Shown here: positions 25,978 through 35,633 of the stretch, piece by piece
Layout: each line of letters starts with the position of its first letter
Position numbering within the stretch: the first letter of the stretch is position 1
NCBI RefSeq assembly: GCF_937960835.1
Contig: NZ_CALGPC010000017.1
Location: 62,001 to 126,000, forward strand
Reading direction: 5' to 3'
DNA length: 64,000 nt
From: an uncultured Ferrovibrio sp.
Lineage (GTDB): Bacteria > Pseudomonadota > Alphaproteobacteria > Ferrovibrionales > Ferrovibrionaceae
Translations under genes and position numbers: made by a program
Notes under the pieces: model-generated
What the model saw: only the letters and a program-made list of their open reading frames with translations
What the model was told of the DNA's origin: nothing
Databases searched by the model: none

Positions 25978-27504
25978 ATGACCTTCCGCATTGCCATTGC
26001 CGGCTTCCAGCACGAGACCAACACCTTTGCGCCGCACCGCGCGACGCTTGACAAGTTCATCGAAGGCGAGGGCTGGCCGCCGCTGACCGAGGGCAAGGCG
26101 ATCTTCGAGGTCTTCGAGCCGATGAACATTCCCATCGGCGGCTTCATCACCAGCGCCAAGCCCAAGGGCTGGCAGCTTGAGCCGATCGTCTGGGCGGCGG
26201 CGCAGCCTTCTTCCTACGTCACCACCGAAGCCTTCGAATACGTGGCCAAGAAGATCGTCGACGGCATCGCGGCGCTGAAGGGCCGCATCGACGCGATCTA
26301 TCTCGACCTGCACGGCGCCATGGTCACCGAGGGCCATGAGGATGGCGAGGGCGAGCTCTTGCGCCGTATCCGCGCGGTCGTCGGCCCGGACCTGCCGATC
26401 GGTGTCAGCCTCGACCTGCACGCCAACGTCACCGAGGCGATGGTGCGCCATGCGGACGTGCTGATCGCCTACCGCACCTATCCGCATTTGGACATGGCGG
26501 TAACTGGCGGCCGGGTTGCGCGGCAGCTTGAGAAGCTGCTGACCGGCGAGCGCAAGCGCCAGGCCAAAGCGCACCGCCGCCTGCCGTTCCTGATCCCGCT
26601 GACGGCGCAGTGCAGTTTCATCGAGCCGTGCAGGAGCATCTACGAACTGCTGGGCGACATGGAGCGCGGCGCGGTCAGCTCGCTCAGTTTTTCGCCCGGC
26701 TTCCATCCGGCCGATATCGCCGAATGCGGGCCGACGGTGGTCGCCTATGCCGACACGCAGGAAGCCGCCGACAAGGCCGCCGACGATCTCGCGCGCCATA
26801 TCACCGAGCGTGAGGCGGAGTTCAGGACACGGCTGCTGTCGCCGGACGAGGCCATCGAGGAGGCGCGCCGGCTGATCGTCGGCGGCGCGCGCAAGTCCAT
26901 CGTGCTGGCCGACGTGCAGGATAATCCCGGCGCCGGCGCGACTTCGGACACCACGGGCCTCTTGGCTGCGCTGATCAGGCAGGGCGTGCCGGATGCGACG
27001 CTTGGCCTGCTCTGCGACCCGGAAGCGGCCAAGATCGCGCATCAGGCGGGCGAGGGCAGCGAGATCGAGATCGCCGTCGGCGGCAAAATGTTCGACGGCG
27101 CGCAGCCCTATCGCAACCGCTTCAAGGTGGCGAAGCTCGGCGACGGCAAATTCCTCTGCACGGGGCCTTTCTACAAGGGCACGCGCATGGCGCTCGGCCC
27201 GATGGCGCGGCTGCAGTGCCCGACACCGAATGGGGGCGGCGTTGACCTCGTAGTCAACTCGATTCGCGTGCAGGCGGCCGACAAGGAGATGTATCGCCAT
27301 CTCGGCATCGAGCCGGGCCAGCGCCAGATCGTCGGCGTCAAGAGCACGGTGCATTTCCGCGGCGACTTCACCGATATCGCCGAGGAGATCCTGACCGTGG
27401 AAAGCCCCGGCGCCTTCATCGAGCGGGCCGAGACCTTGCCCTACAAGCGGCTGCGGGCCGGCATGCGGCTGAGCCCAAAGGGGCGGGTGCACCAGCCGGC
27501 ATAA
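25978..27504 (+). CDS. M81 family metallopeptidase (MlrC-like), second copy
   Basis: A 508-residue MlrC-family protein. FRIAIAGFQHETNTFAP, YLDLHGAMV, GVSLDLHANVTEAMV, AYRTYPHLDM and LADVQDNPGAGATSDT match the family and supply the predicted metal ligands. It is only distantly similar to the protein at 7312-8853 and is closer to the classical MlrC pattern (QHETNTF). It stands alone, between the ilvD terminator and a repeat region, so context gives no substrate. Confidence 0.9.
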   Translation: MTFRIAIAGFQHETNTFAPHRATLDKFIEGEGWPPLTEGKAIFEVFEPMNIPIGGFITSAKPKGWQLEPIVWAAAQPSSYVTTEAFEYVAKKIVDGIAALKGRIDAIYLDLHGAMVTEGHEDGEGELLRRIRAVVGPDLPIGVSLDLHANVTEAMVRHADVLIAYRTYPHLDMAVTGGRVARQLEKLLTGERKRQAKAHRRLPFLIPLTAQCSFIEPCRSIYELLGDMERGAVSSLSFSPGFHPADIAECGPTVVAYADTQEAADKAADDLARHITEREAEFRTRLLSPDEAIEEARRLIVGGARKSIVLADVQDNPGAGATSDTTGLLAALIRQGVPDATLGLLCDPEAAKIAHQAGEGSEIEIAVGGKMFDGAQPYRNRFKVAKLGDGKFLCTGPFYKGTRMALGPMARLQCPTPNGGGVDLVVNSIRVQAADKEMYRHLGIEPGQRQIVGVKSTVHFRGDFTDIAEEILTVESPGAFIERAETLPYKRLRAGMRLSPKGRVHQPA

Positions 27505-27830
27505 CGGCGGGCTTCACGGCTGGAGCAAAGGCGGCGGCGGCCCGGGAGCGGGACGCCGGGGCCGTGTTTGCGCGGGGCAGGCTGGTGTGATGCGCTGGGC
27601 CACCCTAAGCCGCGGCGCGCATGCAACCAGCGATAGGCGGCCGGGTGGCAAGAGGGAGCGCAAGACCCTCTCCCTTCATCTCCCAGGGAGAGGGAATGAA
27701 GCGCGCCATTACCCTCTCCCGCTTGCGGGAGAGGGAGGACCCGCCGCGCAGCGGCGGGAGGGTGAGGGTGGCGCCGAGTACAAGGTCACAGGCAAGGCGT
27801 CGTCTGTGAAAGGCGTCATGCCCGGGCCGT
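27505..27830. repeat. intergenic region with three REP-like hairpins
   Basis: This 326-base gap carries no credible gene. It holds three successive GC-rich hairpins: arms 27666-27675/27685-27694 (core CCCTCTCCCT), 27712-27722/27725-27735 (core CCCTCTCCCGC), and 27740-27747/27751-27758 (core CCCGCCGC). They are followed by GAGGGTGAGGGTGG, which can pair with the leading ACCCTC. This is the layout of a common proteobacterial extragenic palindromic family. Confidence 0.75.
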
Positions 27831-28139
27831 TCAGTCCCTCGCCGCCGGATCGACCGTGTCGGCGATCTCGTGCTTCACCTTCTGCGGCGCCAGCTTCATC
27901 ACTAGGATGAAACCCGACATCAGCAGGCACAGTCCATTGCTGACGATCAGCGGCCATTCGCCGAGCGAGATGCCGTAGGCGAGCCAGAGCGCGAAGCTGG
28001 TCACGGTGATCAGATACATGCGCAGCGACAGGTCGGCGGTCTGGCGCGACTTGATCACCTTCCAGGCCTGCGGCGCGAAGCTGATGGTGGAAGCCGTTCC
28101 GGCCAGCGCGCCGAGCAGGGTGACGATGTCTATGGGCAA
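27831..28139 (-). CDS. SemiSWEET-type transporter
   Basis: A 102-residue membrane protein with three predicted helices, one half of a SWEET fold, which dimerises to carry sugars in characterised members. The first helix bears the PQ motif (SFAPQAWKVIKS) after LLGALAGTASTI, then LSLRMYLITVTSFALWLAYG and a third helix around WPLIVSNGLCLLMSGFILVM. The start is a TTG at 28139 with GAGGG five bases upstream; the longer open frame to 28205 has a polar N-terminus foreign to the family. The gene ends next to the repeat region. Substrate unknown. Confidence 0.85.
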   Translation of the reverse strand: MPIDIVTLLGALAGTASTISFAPQAWKVIKSRQTADLSLRMYLITVTSFALWLAYGISLGEWPLIVSNGLCLLMSGFILVMKLAPQKVKHEIADTVDPAARD

Positions 28140-28205
28140 GGCTTCCCTCGAATGCTGAGCGTGGACATGCCTCACAGCAACGCGGGGAAAGGAGGCGCGT
28201 TCCAA

Positions 28206-28450
28206 GGGAAAGGCGTGCCTAGGGCGATACTAAATCCGTTACCGGGCGTCCGCGCGTTACTCTTGTATTTCCAGTACATCCCCCACAGCTTGCCCCACAT
28301 AACATTGTATTCATTGGCTGAAGGCGTATGTGCGTAGATCGTGTGATCGCAATAGGAATCACTACAAGCTGGCGGAGATAACGGGATCGATATTAGATTG
28401 ATGCCCTAGGGAATAAGAAAAGTACAAACTAACCGTCTGGCGGGGAAAGC
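28206..28450. other. intergenic left flank of the AT-rich islet
   Basis: I see no gene, tRNA or clear repeat here. Base composition falls from GC-rich to AT-rich along the segment, which leads into the islet gene. Confidence 0.5.
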
Positions 28451-28978
28451 ATGCCGACGAGAGAAGAATGCCTTTTCGGTTATTGCTTCGCCGTTGACAT
28501 CGGAAATTTCTATGTCGCCTTATTGACAACTTTCTTTACAGCTTTGCTGGTAGTAGTCGCATGGCAGCAGCTGCGCAATGCAATTCGACAGCAGAAACTG
28601 TGGGCAACGTTGCAGGCATGCGATCGCTACGATAGCGATCCAGTGATCAGTGCTTCTGCGCGAATCTTCTACAATATAAGTGAAAAACGAATCTCTTTTG
28701 ATCCAAGTAGGGAGCAAGAGCTAGGGGATTCTGTGCGCACTGTGCTGAATTTTTTTGAGGCTATTAGTATCGGCCTAAAGCAAGGAATGTATGACGAGGA
28801 CATCATATACGAGCATCTCGGATCCATAATGATTAATCGACGGAAGGAATTGAGAAATGTCGATAACAGAATTTTCAAAGAATATTATGAATGCCTGACA
28901 ACAGATTTTATCGAATACAACAAAGTTTGTGACAAATTTGAAAGGCGTCGGAGAGAAGATGCGAATTGGAAAAGCTGA
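28451..28978 (+). CDS. unrecognised membrane-anchored protein in AT-rich islet
   Basis: A 175-residue protein with one strong membrane segment near the N-terminus (FYVALLTTFFTALLVVVAWQ, about 21-40). A mostly helical, charged cytoplasmic part follows (VRTVLNFFEAISIGLKQGMYDEDI, YYECLTTDFIEYNKVCDKFERR). The layout resembles DUF4760-type proteins, but I cannot confirm that. GGGGAAAG precedes the ATG. Composition is unlike the rest of the window: bases 28861-28920 contain only 17 G or C of 60. That, and codon choice rich in A and T, suggest horizontal transfer. Confidence 0.6.
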   Translation: MPTREECLFGYCFAVDIGNFYVALLTTFFTALLVVVAWQQLRNAIRQQKLWATLQACDRYDSDPVISASARIFYNISEKRISFDPSREQELGDSVRTVLNFFEAISIGLKQGMYDEDIIYEHLGSIMINRRKELRNVDNRIFKEYYECLTTDFIEYNKVCDKFERRRREDANWKS

Positions 28979-29184
28979 TAACACGAGAACAATTGAATTA
29001 TGATATAATAGATGCCCCTGCTTCCGAGAGTTTGGAACAAGCAAGTCTAGATCTTTTCAATCAAGCGTGGTTGACGGCCTTGTACGTTCCGATGACGCTT
29101 GCATCATCGGGTGTGGACGAATGGGACGGCGATCAGAAAGCTAGGCAAGCGTATTACAAAGCAAGTCAATCGACTTTGGCATAG
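28966..29184 (+). CDS. possible small protein or gene remnant
   Basis: A 72-codon frame starting at TTG overlaps the previous gene by 13 bases, with GGAGAGAAG a short distance upstream, so coupled translation is possible. The product (LITREQLNYDIIDAPASESL and onward) matches nothing I know. It may be a real small partner of the membrane protein or the decayed start of a longer gene. The following 29185-29393 stretch shows no gene. Confidence 0.25.
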   Translation: MEKLITREQLNYDIIDAPASESLEQASLDLFNQAWLTALYVPMTLASSGVDEWDGDQKARQAYYKASQSTLA

Positions 29185-29393
29185 TACCTGCGGAAACTTA
29201 AGGTCATTGAGCTTGGGAAAATGTCAGGTTGCTCGATGTAGATCTGCCTACATATACGTCGATCAATTTGGCTTTAAGACGTGCGTGTTGTGCGGGGTTC
29301 GACAAGATGTGTGAGATTGTATGGCCGGAAGCTAAGTGATGGCTACCTGTTGTTTCCTTTCAGTCAACAGCCCGACCAATCGTTCACCATTCT
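29185..29393. other. intergenic right flank of the AT-rich islet
   Basis: No supported gene. Short frames here lack plausible starts and family features. Composition returns to GC-rich at the LysR gene end, which marks the right edge of the islet. Confidence 0.5.
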
Positions 29394-30281
29394 TTACGCA
29401 CTTGCCCGCCCCTTCTCCAGTATCTCCGCCAGCGCCAGCACTTTCGGCGTTGGCATTTCCTTGCGCCAGAGCATCACGGTCTGCGCCTTGTGAAAGGGCG
29501 GCGGGAGCTTGTGCGTGCGCAGGCGGTCGCTACCGCTGAAATTCTGCAGCACGCTGGCTGGCATCAGGCCCACGCCCATGCCCGCCGCGATGCAGCCGAG
29601 CATCGTATGATAGGAAGAGAGCTCCACCACGCGGCCAGGATTGGCGCCGCCGCGCGTGAACCAGGCGAGCAGCCTTTCGCGGTGAGAGCAGCCAGGATGA
29701 AAGGCGAGCACCGTGCCGACCTTCACATCCTGCGGCCGCCGGATCGGCGGATGATTGGCGGCCGAAACCAGCACCAGGTTTTCCACGAAAACAACGCGGT
29801 GATCGAAGCGCGCATCCAGCGCCGCGATGCCGCCTTCGAAAGGCTCGGCCAGCAGTGCGACATCCATCGTACCGTCGAGCAGGCGCGGGATCAGAGTGCG
29901 CGGCGAGCCGATCTCCAGTTCGATCTGCACCTCGGGATAGCGGCGGTGATATTCCGCCAGCGGCGCCGGCAGCCGCACACCGGCGGTGCTTTCCATCGTG
30001 CCGATGCGCAACAGGCCTCGCGGCGTCGTGTCGTGCAGCGCCTCGCGGGCGCGTGCGGCGAGGCCAAGAAGCTGATCGGCATAGCCGAGCAGGGTGCGTC
30101 CGGCCGGCGTGAGCTGCAGCCGGCGGCTTTCGCGCACGAAAAGCTGCACCTGCAGATCCTCTTCCAGCTTGCGGATGCGTGCGGTGACGTTGGATTGCAC
30201 GCGGTGCAGGCGCTTGGCCGCATGGGTGATGCCGCCGGCTTCGACAACGGTGCGGAAGACATGCAGGTCGGAGAGTTCCAT
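29394..30281 (-). CDS. LysR family transcriptional regulator
   Basis: A 295-residue regulator. The N-terminal winged helix-turn-helix is MELSDLHVFRTVVEAGGITH then AAKRLHRVQSNVTARIRKLE, and LFVRESRRLQLTPAGRTLLGYA completes it. The remainder is the periplasmic-binding-like effector domain (LRIGTMEST, MDVALLAEPF, CIAAGMGVGLMP). It is divergent from the small gene at 30394 with 112 bases between, the usual LysR arrangement, so that gene is the likely target. The effector is unknown. Confidence 0.93.
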   Translation of the reverse strand: MELSDLHVFRTVVEAGGITHAAKRLHRVQSNVTARIRKLEEDLQVQLFVRESRRLQLTPAGRTLLGYADQLLGLAARAREALHDTTPRGLLRIGTMESTAGVRLPAPLAEYHRRYPEVQIELEIGSPRTLIPRLLDGTMDVALLAEPFEGGIAALDARFDHRVVFVENLVLVSAANHPPIRRPQDVKVGTVLAFHPGCSHRERLLAWFTRGGANPGRVVELSSYHTMLGCIAAGMGVGLMPASVLQNFSGSDRLRTHKLPPPFHKAQTVMLWRKEMPTPKVLALAEILEKGRASA

Positions 30282-30293
30282 ATTCTCAATTTC

Positions 30294-30308
30294 TGATGGA
30301 TTGCATCA
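30294..30308. promoter_or_regulatory. candidate LysR operator
   Basis: TGATG-N5-CATCA, a short interrupted palindrome, lies 13 bases upstream of the LysR start in the divergent intergenic region. Assigned from symmetry and place alone. Confidence 0.3.
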
Positions 30309-30393
30309 TTATTATTCATTTTACGTGATTGGGGTGGCTGCGCAATATTCCCTTCATGCAATCGCCAACAAGCGGCATGAAGCGGAGGGCGCC

Positions 30394-30726
30394 ATGAAGC
30401 AGCCTGACCAATATTGCGGCCATGCGGGCAGACGTCATTTGAGGAGCGGTTATCCGGGCGGCAGCGAGCCAGGTGCCGGTATGCCAGGCGCCAGTATGTC
30501 AGGCGCCGGCATGGCAGGACGCTACGGCCTGATGCGCGGCATTCCCGCCGCCGAGATGGATTACTACCGCGACCGCGCGCTGGCCTTGCGTGCGCAGGCT
30601 ATCGATGCGGCCTTTGCTCGGATGGTCCGAATGATCCGCGCCGGATTCTCGTGGCTGTTCGGAAGGCGATCAAAGAGACAGGAGGCTCTGGATTTGCATG
30701 CCGCGCGCTCTACCTGCGCTGAGTAG
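30394..30726 (+). CDS. hypothetical small protein with 15-base tandem repeats
   Basis: A 110-residue protein of unknown role. GGAGG lies 6 bases before the ATG, a strong ribosome site. The N-terminal third is glycine/methionine-rich owing to three exact-length 15-base repeats (30472-30516) encoding GAGMP, GASMS, GAGMA. The C-terminal half is a basic amphipathic helix (MDYYRDRALALRAQAIDAAF, MIRAGFSWLFGRRSKR) that could touch the membrane. It is divergent from the LysR gene and 27 bases before the DUF427 gene, so both may be one LysR-controlled unit. Confidence 0.6.
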   Translation: MKQPDQYCGHAGRRHLRSGYPGGSEPGAGMPGASMSGAGMAGRYGLMRGIPAAEMDYYRDRALALRAQAIDAAFARMVRMIRAGFSWLFGRRSKRQEALDLHAARSTCAE

Positions 30727-30753
30727 CGGAGGCCAACCCCAGGAGCGCAAGCC

Positions 30754-31149
30754 ATGAGTGCAAAGCATGCAGAACATAGAGAACCCGAGCATAAAGAACC
30801 GGGGTCCGACCATCCGATCGCGATCACGCCGCATCCCAAGCACGTGCGCGTGCATTTCAGGGGCCGCGTCGTGGCCGACAGCACGCGCGCGCTGAGCCTG
30901 AAGGAGGCGAGCTATCCGGCCGTTCTCTACATTCCGCGCGAGGATGCCGACATGACGGCGTTGCGCCGCACCGATCATGCCACGCATTGCCCCTATAAGG
31001 GCGATGCCGCCTATTACAGCCTGGTGGCGGATGGGGCAGAGGCGGAGAATGCCGTCTGGAGCTACGAAGAGCCTTATCCCGCCATGGCGGCGATCAGGAA
31101 TCATCTGGCCTTCTATCCGGACCGCATCGACAGGATCGAAGAGCTGTAA
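30754..31149 (+). CDS. DUF427 domain-containing protein
   Basis: A 131-residue protein with the small all-beta DUF427 fold. VRVHFRGRVVADSTRALSL, YPAVLYIPREDADM, CPYKGDAAYYSLVADG and AFYPDRIDRI are the conserved blocks. Biochemical function is unknown. AGGAG stands 8 bases before the ATG. A histidine/glutamate-rich leader of about 25 residues precedes the domain. Confidence 0.88.
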   Translation: MSAKHAEHREPEHKEPGSDHPIAITPHPKHVRVHFRGRVVADSTRALSLKEASYPAVLYIPREDADMTALRRTDHATHCPYKGDAAYYSLVADGAEAENAVWSYEEPYPAMAAIRNHLAFYPDRIDRIEEL

Positions 31150-31285
31150 ATCGGCGGTTGTTCGCCAAATCGCGCCGCATTGATGCCTGTGAGGCGGAGC
31201 AAAGCCGCTGCAGCGGTCGCGGCAAGGGGCGAATTTTGCTATCCAGGATGACACGCGGCGAATCGGTGCCGCAGATGCGGTCGGG

Positions 31286-33136
<1,851 letters not shown>

Positions 33137-33154
33137 TTCTAGGCCGACTAGGCT

Positions 33155-34288
33155 TCAGAACTTCATTGCCAGACCAAGGCGCGCGAGATTCTGCACGGAC
33201 TCGGCGTCCGTGTCGCGCAGCGTGCTGTCGTAATTCACCGTATAGGCGGCCATGATGGTGACGGCGCGGCTGGCCAGAGCCAGCGGCCGCCAGTCAAGCC
33301 GCAGGCCGAAGCTGTGCAGATGGCCGTCTTCCGAAACCGAGACATCGGTGTCCCCGCGCATCTCGCGCTCGGTCAGGTTCAGTTCCGTGGTGGTGGTGAG
33401 ATCGAGCGTCGTGCCTAGCGGCGCGGTCACCGAAAGGCCCGGCCCGATCAGGGTGCGGTCCTCATCGTAGGCCTGCTCGTTGCGGATGCGGGCGAAGGCG
33501 CCGATCCGGGTGCCGCCGGGATAGCGGTAGCTGACGGCAATGCGGTTGCGCATGGCGTTGTAGTTGCGCAGCGGATCGCCGCTGTAGGAGAAGCTGTCAT
33601 AGCCGCTGATCAGCGTCAGCGTTAGATCGGGCGCAAGCTGGGCTGAGATCAGGTTGGTGAGGCCGAAGCGGGTCTCATCCGCGATCGCATCGCCCCAGTT
33701 GAAGGCGACATCCGGATTGACGGCGATGGTCACGCCACGGTCTTCGTAAGTCAGGCCGATGCGGCTGGTGGCGGAATTGGTCTTGGTCTCGGCGCTGAAC
33801 TCATCTGCGGCTTTGCTCATGTTGCTGTCGGTTGTCACGCGCAGGCCGCTGAACAGCGGGATCTTTTCCAGCGCCGGCAGATCGTAGGAGGCTGTCATGC
33901 TGTTGGAGGCGCGGAAGACGCTGACCGGGCCGGGATTGTCCCAGGCAGTTGCTTCCGAGCGGATCACGGTAAGGCCCAGCGGATGATAGGTGAAGGGCTG
34001 CTGCGGGCCTGAGGTCAGCAGCGGCGTGGGGCTGGCAGAATCGAGGATCGCCTGATCGAGCGCGATGAGCCGCGAGCCATCGGCGAGGAACTTCGCCGGC
34101 CGCGAGGTGGCGGCAAGGCCGGAAGGCGAAATCCCGAGGCTGCAATAGGCCGGATCGTCGAGAGTGAGGAAAAGCGGGCAGACTTTCGCGCGCGCCGGGA
34201 CGTGCGGGAGGTGCTGAGCGGACAGGGGAGCGATGACGCCGAAGAGGGCGACGAGCAAGGCGGCGATGAGCAAGAATCTGGACAGCAT
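33155..34288 (-). CDS. putative outer-membrane beta-barrel protein
   Basis: A 377-residue secreted protein that I cannot assign to a named family. It has a signal peptide (FLLIAALLVALFGVIAPLSA). A mature N-terminus follows with two Cys (Cys37 and Cys49) that could form a disulfide. The C-terminal half has alternating strands (LTLTLISGYDSFSYSG, NRIAVSYRYPGGTRIGAFAR, TLDLTTTTELNL, AVTIMAAYTVNYD) and a terminal Phe, typical of outer-membrane barrels. GAGGG precedes the ATG. It is monocistronic. Confidence 0.7.
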   Translation of the reverse strand: MLSRFLLIAALLVALFGVIAPLSAQHLPHVPARAKVCPLFLTLDDPAYCSLGISPSGLAATSRPAKFLADGSRLIALDQAILDSASPTPLLTSGPQQPFTYHPLGLTVIRSEATAWDNPGPVSVFRASNSMTASYDLPALEKIPLFSGLRVTTDSNMSKAADEFSAETKTNSATSRIGLTYEDRGVTIAVNPDVAFNWGDAIADETRFGLTNLISAQLAPDLTLTLISGYDSFSYSGDPLRNYNAMRNRIAVSYRYPGGTRIGAFARIRNEQAYDEDRTLIGPGLSVTAPLGTTLDLTTTTELNLTEREMRGDTDVSVSEDGHLHSFGLRLDWRPLALASRAVTIMAAYTVNYDSTLRDTDAESVQNLARLGLAMKF

Positions 34289-34658
34289 AGCTTCCCTCTT
34301 TCTTGCTGCTGCCGCGTCGTCTCTTGAGCGGGATGATGTGGGAGAAGCATGACGCGAAAAAAGTTACTAACCGTTTATGCCGCGGAGCCTCGGTAAAATA
34401 TTCTTCTTCCTGCGTTTTTCAGAATGCGCGGTTTTCCGGCGATGCGCCGATCGCTGTCGCGGGACAGTTGAATTCAACCGCTGAAACCGCCGCAATGCTT
34501 GCGCTCATCCTAGTCACCAAATGATCAGAACACGGCGTTCCGCCGATCCGCCATACTGCAGGAACGAATCATCTGAACCTCAAATCTGAAACTTAAAAAA
34601 ACGTGGTCGGCATGTTTTTCCGGACTCCCCAGGTCCTCGTCCTCCATTGGCGTCTGCC
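34289..34658. other. long intergenic region between divergent genes
   Basis: This 370-base stretch holds the promoters of the barrel protein and the glycosyltransferase. It is richer in A and T than its flanks. It contains a perfect 12-base palindrome, GTTGAATTCAAC (34467-34478), which could be an operator. A 73-codon frame here has no family features. No RNA gene is evident. Confidence 0.5.
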
Positions 34659-35633
34659 ATGAGTGCGCCGGTAGCATTTCAGCATGCGGCGATGCCCGGA
34701 CTGCTCAGCATCGTCGTGCCGGTCGGCAAGGATGCCGAAGGCCTGCGGCGCACGCTCGCCTCGCTGAAGGCGGCCCGGCAGCAGATACCTGTGCAGATCG
34801 TTGTCGGCAATGACGGCGCCGATCCCGATGCATCCGCCATCGCCGCGGCTTACGACGTGGAAGAGGCGGCCGTTATGCCCAATGGCGGCTCCTACATGGC
34901 GCGCAACTGCGCACTGGTGCTGACGAAGGGCGAGTGGATCGGCTTCGTCGATGCCGATGCGATGGTTGAGCCGGGCTGGATCGAAGCCGGCATCGCTGCC
35001 TTGCGCGAGGCCGATTACGTCTGCGGGCCGGTTGTGATCCCGCGGCATACGGTGGAGACACCCGGCCATGTCTTCGACTGGCTGAACGCCTTTCCCGTCG
35101 AAGGCCATTTCCGCCACGCGCGTTTCGGTCCCACGGCCAATCTGTTCGTCCGCCGCGCGGTGATCGAGCATGTCGGCGGTTTTGACCCAAGGCTGCGCTC
35201 CGGCGGCGATGTGGAATTTGGCGGGCGCGTCCATGCGGCCGGGTTCCGCCAGCGCTATTCGCCGGAACAGATGGTCTATCACCTGCCGCGCAGTTATCGC
35301 GAGCAGTTGACCAAGATCCTGCGCGTGACCAAGGGCCAGTGCGATCTGGGCCGCTATTACCCGGACCGCTTTCCCGAATTGCGGGTCAGCCTGGAAGGCG
35401 TCCTGCGCAACCTGATGCCGCCGCGCGAGCTGCATTTCCTCACGCATACAATAGAGGAATTCGGGCCGCGTGCGGTGCGGCTGAAGCCGTTGCTGTATCT
35501 GATGGCCTGGTCGTTCAAGCTGCAGCGCGCGCGGGCGCAGCTCAAATACATGCTGAGCGATGCAGGCAGGCACGAAGTCGCAGTGATGCGACGGCCGGCA
35601 CCCCGTGCTTCCGATCGCCGTACAGCGGCTTAA
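34659..35633 (+). CDS. glycosyltransferase family 2
   Basis: A 324-residue GT-A fold transferase. The beginning LLSIVVPVGKDAEGLRRTLA, the GGSYMARNCAL segment, the metal-binding FVDADAM (DxD type) and GGFDPRLRSGGDVEFGGRVH are diagnostic. Substrate and acceptor are unknown; surface polysaccharide synthesis is usual. The start is uncertain: ATG at 34659, or TTG at 34647, or ATG at 34692. The stop overlaps the convergent esterase stop. Confidence 0.87.
   Translation: MSAPVAFQHAAMPGLLSIVVPVGKDAEGLRRTLASLKAARQQIPVQIVVGNDGADPDASAIAAAYDVEEAAVMPNGGSYMARNCALVLTKGEWIGFVDADAMVEPGWIEAGIAALREADYVCGPVVIPRHTVETPGHVFDWLNAFPVEGHFRHARFGPTANLFVRRAVIEHVGGFDPRLRSGGDVEFGGRVHAAGFRQRYSPEQMVYHLPRSYREQLTKILRVTKGQCDLGRYYPDRFPELRVSLEGVLRNLMPPRELHFLTHTIEEFGPRAVRLKPLLYLMAWSFKLQRARAQLKYMLSDAGRHEVAVMRRPAPRASDRRTAA

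Noticed and set aside
25663..27492. 609-codon minus-strand frame opposite the second MlrC gene
   Set aside because: Antisense shadow; no ribosome site or domain.
27660..27775. CRISPR array
   Set aside because: The repeats are palindromes with differing cores and no regular unique spacers.
27587..27910. 107-codon plus-strand frame across the REP-like block
   Set aside because: It consists largely of translated palindromes and runs antisense into the SemiSWEET gene.
28206..28450. tRNA or attachment site at the edge of the AT-rich islet
   Set aside because: No cloverleaf with a TTCGA-type arm, no CCA end and no flanking direct repeat could be found by eye.
34303..34524. 73-codon plus-strand frame upstream of the glycosyltransferase
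   Set aside because: No ribosome site, no family features, and it overlaps the promoter region of the divergent barrel gene.
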